Assembly: GCA_900769205.1 (NCBI GenBank)
Contig: CAAGFS010000153.1
Coordinates: 1-5,791, forward strand
Length of the DNA stretch: 5,791 nt
Direction of reading: 5' to 3'
DNA from: Clostridia bacterium
GTDB taxonomy: Bacteria > Bacillota > Clostridia > Christensenellales > CAG-917
Every line of letters starts with the position of its first letter. Position 1 is the stretch's first letter. The notes below the pieces were generated by a model. The model made no database searches, was not told the DNA's origin, and was given only the letters and a program-made list of their open reading frames with translations. The position numbers and the translations under genes were made by a program. This document shows, one piece after another, positions 1 through 4,189 of this stretch.

Positions 1-67
1 AACCATCATATAAACAAAATTATCTCATAATCGGTAACAATTGGCTCTTTTCCTATTTTGTGTTGGT

Positions 68-1006
68 CTAAAACGTTTTGAGACATTTTTCTCTCATAAA
101 TGATTTTATTGTTTCTTCATCTGTGCCTTCGTAATACTTAACAAGCATTTTTTTGTATTCCGGAACAAGATTTTGAGGAACGACCATTAAACCGCCTGCG
201 TGCGAAATCAGGTAATGATTTGCAAATATTATTGCCGTACGTTTGTTTCCGTCATTAAAAATCTGCGTTTTCATAACGTACAGAGCCAATTCGATTGCAA
301 CTTGGACGACATCGTCACTACTCTTTATGATGTTATCAATGTCTTCTTGTACTTGATGCTCAATCGGAATAGGCGGAACATAAGATGAGCCGCCAATTGT
401 TACGGGTACTGCCCTAATTCGACCGCCTTGCTGATAAAAGCCTTCATTTACCAATCTTGCGATATATTGACAAACATAATAATTTTTTTCTGATAGAATT
501 ACGTCTTTATCTAGCACAAATTCCCAAGCGTGTTTCAAGTTCAAAATCTTCTGCACATCTTCTGCGCTTACGTTATTAACTTTCCCGTTGTCAATTATGA
601 GTTCGGTATCGGGGAACGTTGTAGCAACCCCCTCCAACACGGCTTGGTCATAAATAATGGATTTCATATTCGCGCGCGCGAAATCAATGTTCAAAACAAC
701 ATTTGCCGATAGTTCATCATGACTATAGCCATAAGATGCAAGTTGCTTTTCAATATCACGAATAGCTTTTTTAATTTCCCTTGCATCCTTTATGCTTTTT
801 AGCAGCACTTGATGAAGTTCTTCGGAATATGGGCCCACATATGTTGATGTCTTTCTACCCGCTTCCCTTTTCCTAATATAAAGATATTTTTTATCTGATA
901 CTTCTTTTATTTCAACAACTCCATCATACGGGATAAGGTTAAGTCTTGCCTGATATTCAGCTTTAGTCCTTAACAACTCTTGAATCATTTCGAAATTGTT
1001 TTCCAT
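68..1006 (-). CDS. Fic/DOC-fold protein with Gln in place of the catalytic His
   Basis: 312 residues. Seen: the C-terminal half carries a Fic-type motif QIFNDGNKRT at residues 248-257, close to the HxFxDANKRT of Doc and the HxFx(D/E)GN(G/K)R of Fic enzymes, but residue 248 is Gln (codon CAG) where the catalytic His belongs. F250, D252, G253, N254, K255 and R256 are kept. Near residues 121-126, QAVLEG resembles the inhibitory (S/T)xxxE(G/N) helix of class II Fic proteins, with E125 and G126 kept. The N-terminal part has a basic beta-hairpin-like stretch (YIRKREAGRKTSTYVG, 43-58) and a charged helix (about 62-90). Family knowledge: Fic proteins transfer AMP or other phosphate-containing groups to target proteins, often translation factors or topoisomerases. 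Inference: a regulated Fic protein whose activity is uncertain because of H248Q. My recollection is that Q-variants recur in Bacillota, so this may be a subfamily trait. The ATG at 1006 follows AGGAG (1016-1020) by 9 nt. No antitoxin partner is visible. The surrounding DNA is AT-rich. Confidence 0.88.
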   Translation of the reverse strand: MENNFEMIQELLRTKAEYQARLNLIPYDGVVEIKEVSDKKYLYIRKREAGRKTSTYVGPYSEELHQVLLKSIKDAREIKKAIRDIEKQLASYGYSHDELSANVVLNIDFARANMKSIIYDQAVLEGVATTFPDTELIIDNGKVNNVSAEDVQKILNLKHAWEFVLDKDVILSEKNYYVCQYIARLVNEGFYQQGGRIRAVPVTIGGSSYVPPIPIEHQVQEDIDNIIKSSDDVVQVAIELALYVMKTQIFNDGNKRTAIIFANHYLISHAGGLMVVPQNLVPEYKKMLVKYYEGTDEETIKSFMREKCLKTF

Positions 1007-1026
1007 GATATTTTACTCCTTTAATT

Positions 1027-1074
1027 ATTTAGGGGACAAATTATAACTGAATTATATCATTTTGCCCCCTAAAT
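1027..1074. promoter_or_regulatory. Interrupted palindrome over the fic promoter, candidate operator
   Basis: ATTTAGGGGACAAA (1027-1040) and TTTGCCCCCTAAAT (1061-1074) are inverted copies matching at 13 of 14 positions, 20 nt apart. One arm fills most of the -35/-10 spacer and the other lies just after the expected start point, so the -10 box sits in the gap. This is the layout expected for a dimeric repressor, possibly autoregulation, or for a hairpin partly in the leader. The regulator is not identifiable here. Confidence 0.5.
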
Positions 1075-1079
1075 TACAA
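1051..1079 (-). promoter_or_regulatory. Promoter of the Fic-family gene
   Basis: On the minus strand, TTGTAA (1074-1079) and TATAAT (1051-1056) are separated by exactly 17 nt. Transcription would start near 1044, giving a leader of roughly 38 nt that includes the AGGAG ribosome site. A second TATAAT (1040-1045) lies just downstream but has no -35 partner at a suitable distance. Confidence 0.72.
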
Positions 1080-1194
1080 GTAATTATGTCACAAATTTTT
1101 CATTTTATCAATTAGTTGCAAACAGGTAGATATGTTTCAATCATGTTAAAGTCGCAATCCCCGAAGTCAACGGAAAAGGACAAAATTGTTGCGT

Positions 1195-1232
1195 AAATAA
1201 AAAAAGAGCCAAACTGCTATGAGTCTGGCTCT
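1195..1232 (-). terminator. Orphan leftward intrinsic terminator
   Basis: Read leftward, arms AGTCTGGCTCT (1222-1232) and AGAGCCAAACT (1205-1215) pair at 10 of 11 positions around a 6-nt loop and are followed by a run of seven U (1205-1199) and more A/U. It is a good intrinsic terminator on the minus strand. No intact gene ends just upstream of it: the nearest leftward gene is the tRNA, which has its own terminator. It may be what is left of a lost gene, or a back-up stop protecting the fic promoter. Confidence 0.65.
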
Positions 1233-1344
1233 ATAAAATGGCTCTAAACATCTACCACTATTTTTCCGTGCCGTTGATATATTCGCTGACTTATGCGACG
1301 ATAACCACCACGAAGGGCAAATAGAAATGGGTTAATTTATGGCA
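1233..1344. other. Intergenic stretch without an intact gene, possible gene remnant
   Basis: No open frame with a start and ribosome site is seen on either strand. On the minus strand a 30-codon open stretch ends with residues RHGKIVVDV and a TAG at about 1246-1248, shortly before the terminator at 1195-1232. That looks like the tail of a protein gene whose upstream part has gone, since a stop codon closes the frame on its upstream side. This is weak evidence. The octamer TGGCTCTA occurs twice (near 1226 and 1239). Confidence 0.25.
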
Positions 1345-1389
1345 ACGGGTTCGAATCTCACTTAGCCGTGTAATGAGATTAGAACCCGT
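1345..1389. repeat. tRNA T-arm-like stem-loop, copy 1
   Basis: ACGGGTTCGAATCTCA (1345-1360) and TGAGATTAGAACCCGT (1374-1389) pair at 15 of 16 positions around a 13-nt loop. The left arm contains the GGTTCGAATC of a tRNA T-arm. No tRNA body surrounds it: there is no anticodon arm and no 5' acceptor strand. It is related in sequence, arm spacing and loop length to the stem-loop at 1413-1455. No U-run follows on either strand, so it is not an ordinary terminator. Confidence 0.7.
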
Positions 1390-1412
1390 AAAATGATGAA
1401 AAAATGAGTTTG

Positions 1413-1455
1413 TGGGTTCGAATCCCACTCGGTGACGTAATGAGATTTGAACCCA
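1413..1455. repeat. tRNA T-arm-like stem-loop, copy 2
   Basis: TGGGTTCGAATCCCA (1413-1427) and TGAGATTTGAACCCA (1441-1455) pair along 15 positions with one G-U and one mismatch, again around a 13-nt loop. Loop and right arm share GTAATGAGATT with copy 1. The left side (1408-1428) matches the T-arm of the neighbouring tRNA-Ser at 20 of 21 positions, but in the opposite orientation (tRNA bases at 1522-1542). It therefore looks like an inverted partial copy of that tRNA end, or of another tRNA with a similar T-arm. Confidence 0.7.
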
Positions 1456-1462
1456 TAATTGT

Positions 1463-1504
1463 AAAAAAAAGCACCCAACCGAACTTTTACGGGTTCAGTT
1501 GGGT
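1463..1504 (-). terminator. Intrinsic terminator of the tRNA-Ser transcript
   Basis: Read leftward, arms at 1493-1504 and 1473-1484 pair at 11 of 12 positions around an 8-nt loop, followed by GC and eight U (1470-1463). It begins 7 bases after the tRNA 3' end, which is ideal for ending the tRNA transcript. Its loop side carries GAACCCGTAAAA, also found at the right edge of stem-loop 1345-1389. Confidence 0.85.
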
Positions 1505-1510
1505 ACAACT

Positions 1511-1601
1511 TGGCGGAAGCGGTGGGATTCGAACCCACGAACGAGTTACCCCGTTACCGCATTTCGAGTGCGGGCCGTTATGACCACTTCGATACACTTC
1601 C
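1511..1601 (-). tRNA. tRNA-Ser(CGA), intact, CCA encoded
   Basis: Read on the minus strand, acceptor GGAAGTG (1601-1595) pairs fully with CGCTTCC (1521-1515), with one G-U. A 3-bp D-stem, as usual in tRNA-Ser, is followed by an anticodon stem CCGCA/TGCGG around loop CTCGAAA. The anticodon is CGA (1566-1564), reading UCG serine codons. A long class II variable arm forms AACGGG/CTCGTT with loop GTAA. The T-arm is GTGGG TTCGAAT CCCAC. The discriminator is G and CCA is encoded at 1513-1511. All arms pair, so it should be functional. Known: UCG can also be read by tRNA-Ser(UGA), so this gene is often non-essential, which could tolerate rearrangement around it. It is preceded by two partial copies of its own 5' end and followed at once by a terminator. 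Confidence 0.96.
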
Positions 1602-1631
1602 AAATAGGTTTGTCGTTTTATATGTTGCGAG

Positions 1632-1689
1632 GTGGGCATAATGGCGCGCCGTGCGCTTTGCCATGACCACTTCGATACACTTCCATAAA
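1632..1689 (-). repeat. tRNA-Ser 5'-fragment repeat, copy A
   Basis: 58 bases, 57 identical to 1741-1798; the only difference is A/T at 1640 versus 1749. Read leftward it holds the first 22 bases of the tRNA-Ser plus the preceding T (1685-1663, identical to 1602-1580), and then departs from the tRNA just after the D-loop. The replacing sequence folds as GGC, AAA bulge, GCGC, loop ACG, GCGC, GCC. There is no matching 3' acceptor half, so it is not a tRNA gene. It lies in the predicted leader of the tRNA transcript. Confidence 0.85.
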
Positions 1690-1714
1690 GAGATATTAAG
1701 TTTTTTGTACCGTC

Positions 1715-1729
1715 GCGTTTATGAAACGC
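1715..1729. repeat. Small perfect hairpin between the two tRNA-fragment repeats
   Basis: GCGTTT (1715-1720) and AAACGC (1724-1729) pair perfectly around a 3-nt loop. No U-run follows, so it is a structural element of the leader or a processing signal and not a terminator. Confidence 0.45.
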
Positions 1730-1740
1730 ATTCGCTTTGC

Positions 1741-1798
1741 GTGGGCATTATGGCGCGCCGTGCGCTTTGCCATGACCACTTCGATACACTTCCATAAA
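1741..1798 (-). repeat. tRNA-Ser 5'-fragment repeat, copy B
   Basis: Second copy, 109 bases upstream of copy A in transcript order, with the tRNA-identical bases at 1794-1772. The near-perfect identity to copy A (57/58) means either recent duplication or active maintenance. It starts about 36 bases after the expected start point of the promoter at 1841-1869. Between the two copies is a small perfect hairpin (1715-1729) and an A/T-rich stretch. Confidence 0.85.
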
Positions 1799-1840
1799 AA
1801 CGATAAGCGTTGAAGTTCGCTTTCCATTTTGTGCTTGCTT

Positions 1841-1869
1841 ATTATAGTACACTTTTTTCGATTTTGCAA
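1841..1869 (-). promoter_or_regulatory. Strong leftward promoter for the tRNA-Ser unit
   Basis: On the minus strand, TTGCAA (1869-1864) and a perfect TATAAT (1846-1841) are 17 nt apart; transcription would start near 1834. The first terminator downstream is at 1463-1504, so the transcript would hold both 58-base repeats and the intact tRNA. It is back to back with the promoter at 1881-1909. Confidence 0.78.
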
Positions 1870-1880
1870 CAGATTTTGTC

Positions 1881-1909
1881 TTGCATATTTCAACAACCTA
1901 AATTATACT
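1881..1909 (+). promoter_or_regulatory. Promoter of the membrane protein gene
   Basis: TTGCAT (1881-1886) and TATACT (1904-1909) are 17 nt apart. The start point would be near 1916, leaving a short leader of about 22 nt to the ATG at 1938. Its -35 box lies only 11 bases from the -35 box of the divergent tRNA promoter. Confidence 0.7.
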
Positions 1910-1937
1910 TGATTTATCACGGATACGGGAGAGAATT

Positions 1938-2678
1938 ATGACAAAAAATCCGTCAAAAACCGATAAGATTTTATTTGCACTGTTGGGATTGTCAGTTGCA
2001 ATCATCATTTTGGGTATATTGTTTTTGCTCAACGCCATGCAGGATATGAGCAACCCGGACAATATCGCGTTTTTCACCGCGTTTTGCAAGATTGACAACG
2101 TGCTTGCAAAATACATCGTCGTGATTGTGACGATGAGCGTCGGGATAATGACGTTTTCAAACGTTGCGTTGCGTTTTTCAAACAAGAAACTGCGCAACGG
2201 ATTGACGATCGGCATAACGACGTTTGCGTTTGTGCTGACGCTTCCGCTCGTGTACGTTTTTGTGGCGATACTTCCGCTTGCGGCAAAGGCAACGACGTCG
2301 GGCATGCCTGCTTTTGAGCAATTGAACGTCGTTGACCAGGTTATGCGCACGGACAACATTCTCAAAGGCTTTATGGACTGGTTTGGCAACGGAGCGTTTT
2401 TGTGGGTGGTGCTTGTGTTTATGCTTCTGCTTTCCATTCTGTTTTTGCTCGAACCGCTCTGCGCCGGGATATGCGTGACAAAAGGCAAAATACTCAACGT
2501 GGTCGGCAAAAACAAGGACGGAAAACTGCGCCTGTTCGTCACGGACGAGTTGCCCGTGCTGAAAGCGCAAAGGCTTGCGAGCGAGCAAACGGAACGTGCG
2601 CAAAGCGAATCGCCCGAATCCGATTTTGCCCAAAACGCCGTATTGCAGGGCGAAGTTGCCTGCGACAAGGAAGATTGA
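1938..2678 (+). CDS. Unrecognised four-helix membrane protein
   Basis: 246 residues; I do not recognise the family. Seen: four strongly hydrophobic stretches at about residues 11-32, 58-79, 89-113 and 153-179. The N-terminus (KNPSKTDK) and the 80-88 loop (FSNKKLRN) are basic, so by the positive-inside rule both ends should face the cytoplasm. The third and fourth helices are joined by an outer loop of about 40 residues (114-152). The tail (180-246) is hydrophilic, first basic and then rich in Glu, Asp, Gln and Ser. No signal peptide cleavage site, catalytic motif or nucleotide-binding motif is visible. The ATG is preceded by GGGAGAG (1927-1933) at 4 nt. It has its own promoter and terminator, so it is probably monocistronic. 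The antisense frame is longer, but lacks a ribosome site and looks like low-complexity shadow. A conserved hypothetical integral membrane protein is the safest name. Confidence 0.82.
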   Translation: MTKNPSKTDKILFALLGLSVAIIILGILFLLNAMQDMSNPDNIAFFTAFCKIDNVLAKYIVVIVTMSVGIMTFSNVALRFSNKKLRNGLTIGITTFAFVLTLPLVYVFVAILPLAAKATTSGMPAFEQLNVVDQVMRTDNILKGFMDWFGNGAFLWVVLVFMLLLSILFLLEPLCAGICVTKGKILNVVGKNKDGKLRLFVTDELPVLKAQRLASEQTERAQSESPESDFAQNAVLQGEVACDKED

Positions 2679-2700
2679 GCGTATATCAATATATCACACG

Positions 2701-2724
2701 AAGCCCCGCTTCGAGCGGGGTTTT
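2701..2724 (+). terminator. Terminator of the membrane protein gene
   Basis: CCCCGCT (2704-2710), loop TCG, AGCGGGG (2714-2720), then TTTT: a perfect 7-bp G/C stem, extendable by GAA/TTT below. It lies 23 bases after the stop codon and separates this gene from the downstream aminopeptidase. Confidence 0.88.
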
Positions 2725-2726
2725 GC

Positions 2727-2751
2727 ATTTGCGCTTGATTTTGGCGCAAAT
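2727..2751. promoter_or_regulatory. Inverted repeat framing the -35 box of the ApeB-like gene
   Basis: ATTTGCGC (2727-2734) and GCGCAAAT (2744-2751) are perfect inverted copies 9 nt apart, with the candidate -35 box TTGATT (2735-2740) exactly between them. The position suits a repressor operator. No U-run follows, so it is not a second terminator. Confidence 0.45.
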
Positions 2752-2763
2752 ACGGATTATTAT
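2735..2763 (+). promoter_or_regulatory. Promoter of the ApeB-like aminopeptidase
   Basis: TTGATT (2735-2740) and TATTAT (2758-2763) are 17 nt apart; the start point would be near 2770, about 25 nt before the ATG. It begins only 11 bases after the upstream terminator's T-run. Confidence 0.6.
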
Positions 2764-2780
2764 AGAAACATAATGAAAAA

Positions 2781-2786
2781 AAGGAG
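2781..2786 (+). promoter_or_regulatory. Ribosome binding site that fixes the start at 2795
   Basis: AAGGAG lies 8 nt before the ATG at 2795. The in-frame GTG at 2786 overlaps this site and so cannot be its start codon; using it would add only three residues. Confidence 0.85.
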
Positions 2787-2794
2787 TGCAATAT

Positions 2795-4036
2795 ATGGAT
2801 ATTTGCACGTTTTTGTCAAAATCGTACACTGCGTATCACGCGGTGCAAAACAGCGTTTCCTATCTCGAAGAACACGGCTTTTGCGAGCTTGATCTTGCGC
2901 AAGCCTGGAAATTGCAAAAGGGCGGAAAGTACTACGTCACCAAAAACGGCACGAGCGTGATTGCTTTTGCGGTGGGTGACGAGTTTGCTTTCAACGTTGC
3001 GTGCAGCCACACGGACTCGCCTTGTCTTCACGTCAAGGGCAACCAACTTATCGACTCTTGCGAAGGAGCGCGCCTCAACGTGGAAAAATACGGCGGTGCG
3101 ATTTTGTACTCGTTTATCGACGCGCCGTTGAAAATTGCGGGACGGATTGTGGAAGAAGTTGACGGCAAGCTCGTGCAAAAAGTCGTTGAAAGCGACTACA
3201 CCGTGTGCATACCGTCGCTTGCCATACACCACAATCCCACGGTCAACGATTCATTCTCCGTCAGCGTGCAAAAGGATATGCTCCCCTTGATGTGCGGGGC
3301 AAAAGACGTGTATTCCACTCTCACGGACAAAAAGGTTGTGGATGCCGACCTGTACGTCGTGCCGTCGGGTGCGCCTTTCACAAGCGGTGCAAACGGAGAA
3401 TTGCTCTGCTCGGCGCGTATAGACAATCTCACGAGCGTGTATTCTTCCCTTTGCGCCATAACGTCCTGCTCTCCGAAAAACGTCGCGCTGGCGTGCTGTT
3501 TCGACAACGAAGAAATTGGAAGCACGACAAAGCAAGGCGCAAACTCCGCTCTCCTTGAGCGAGTGCTTGAAAAGATAACCCGCGGGCTCGGCAAGAGCGA
3601 AGAAGACTTTGCCTCCGCTTGCGAAAACGGCTTTATTCTTTCCATAGACAACGCACACGCCATACACCCCGCCTTCCCCGAAAAAACCGATCCGAAACAA
3701 AGAGTCTATCTCAACAAGGGCGTCGTGATAAAACATCACGTCAACTATTCGACGGACGGATTGACAAGCGCAATCGTAAAAACCATGCTCGACAAAAACG
3801 GCGTGGAATATCAGGACTACTACAACCATTCGGATATGCGTTGCGGCGGCACGATAGGTCTTATGACAAGCGCAAATCTGTCTATGAACGCGGCGGATAT
3901 AGGTCTTGCGCAACTTGCGATGCACTCTGCCTGCGAAACCGTAGGCGCGCAGGATATAGACAAAATGAACGCGTGCGTGAAGGCGTTTTTCAACTCACGT
4001 TTTGTAAAAACCGGAAACACCGTTTCGGTTGAATAA
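2795..4036 (+). CDS. apeB: M18 family metallo-aminopeptidase, ApeB-like
   Basis: 413 residues, near the usual length of about 430 for the ApeB group. Family knowledge: M18 (aspartyl aminopeptidase / aminopeptidase I) enzymes are cytoplasmic, two-metal exopeptidases that remove N-terminal residues, often acidic ones, and usually form 12-subunit tetrahedral particles. All metal and catalytic positions can be seen: SHTDSP (H72 ligand, D74), ARIDNL (D210, bridging ligand), DNEEIGS (E239 catalytic base, E240 ligand), SIDNAHA (D285 ligand) and AMHS (H377 ligand). KYGG (98-101) and HSDMRCGGTIG (345-355) match the family's substrate-pocket regions. No signal peptide. It has its own promoter, runs convergent to a second M18 gene and shares a terminator with it. 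The two proteins are only distantly alike and belong to different M18 subgroups, so this is not a recent duplication. Substrate preference cannot be read from the sequence. Confidence 0.95.
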   Translation: MDICTFLSKSYTAYHAVQNSVSYLEEHGFCELDLAQAWKLQKGGKYYVTKNGTSVIAFAVGDEFAFNVACSHTDSPCLHVKGNQLIDSCEGARLNVEKYGGAILYSFIDAPLKIAGRIVEEVDGKLVQKVVESDYTVCIPSLAIHHNPTVNDSFSVSVQKDMLPLMCGAKDVYSTLTDKKVVDADLYVVPSGAPFTSGANGELLCSARIDNLTSVYSSLCAITSCSPKNVALACCFDNEEIGSTTKQGANSALLERVLEKITRGLGKSEEDFASACENGFILSIDNAHAIHPAFPEKTDPKQRVYLNKGVVIKHHVNYSTDGLTSAIVKTMLDKNGVEYQDYYNHSDMRCGGTIGLMTSANLSMNAADIGLAQLAMHSACETVGAQDIDKMNACVKAFFNSRFVKTGNTVSVE

Positions 4037-4138
4037 TTGCAAAAGCACGGTTTTATATGCTCGAAATGCGCAGTTAAAACGCCGTTTTTGCAATTACAAC
4101 TTAAAATACTTCAACCGTCAATCAACGTCGATATCAAC

Positions 4139-4168
4139 AAAAAAGGACTTGCAATTGCAAGTCCTTTT
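4139..4168. terminator. Bidirectional terminator, perfect palindrome between convergent genes
   Basis: Bases 4141-4168 form a perfect 28-bp palindrome; each half is AAAAGGACTTGCAA read on its own strand. As RNA it gives a stem with a small AU-centred loop. Leftward it ends in six U (4144-4139), rightward in four U, so it should stop the leftward M18 gene well and the rightward one less well. It lies 21 bases past the leftward stop and 105 bases past the rightward stop. Confidence 0.85.
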
Positions 4169-4189
4169 CACGTCCTTCGCGGTCAACGC

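Noticed and set aside
6..86. Minus-strand 26-codon frame overlapping the end of the Fic gene (begins MSQNVLDQH)
   Set aside because: The ribosome site is poor, the length is very short and there is no similarity I recognise. It could be a coupled small gene, but nothing supports it beyond the overlap.
1345..1455. Reading the T-arm-like sequences as additional tRNA genes on the plus strand
   Set aside because: Only the T-arm and a few acceptor-like bases are present; there is no D-arm, anticodon arm or 5' acceptor strand upstream, and no CCA.
1345..1798. CRISPR array or tandem-repeat array
   Set aside because: Only two copies of each unit exist, the repeats are tRNA-derived and of different kinds, and no cas genes or regular spacers are present.
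1696..1896. Minus-strand 66-codon frame across the tRNA-fragment repeat
   Set aside because: It starts upstream of the predicted transcript start, covers the promoter and a structured RNA repeat, and lacks a ribosome site.
1898..2791. Long minus-strand open frame of 297 codons opposite the membrane protein gene
   Set aside because: It is rich in Ser, Thr and Asn without domain character, lacks a ribosome site and would be read against a clear terminator. The plus-strand gene has promoter, ribosome site, membrane helices and terminator.
2786..2794. GTG start three codons upstream for the ApeB-like protein
   Set aside because: The GTG overlaps the AAGGAG ribosome site itself, which is correctly spaced for the ATG at 2795.
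4037..4093. Inverted repeat TTGCAAAAGCACGG / CCGTTTTTGCAA after the ApeB-like gene
   Set aside because: The arms match imperfectly with a bulge, are over 30 nt apart and no U-run follows, so it is a poor terminator compared with the palindrome at 4141-4168.
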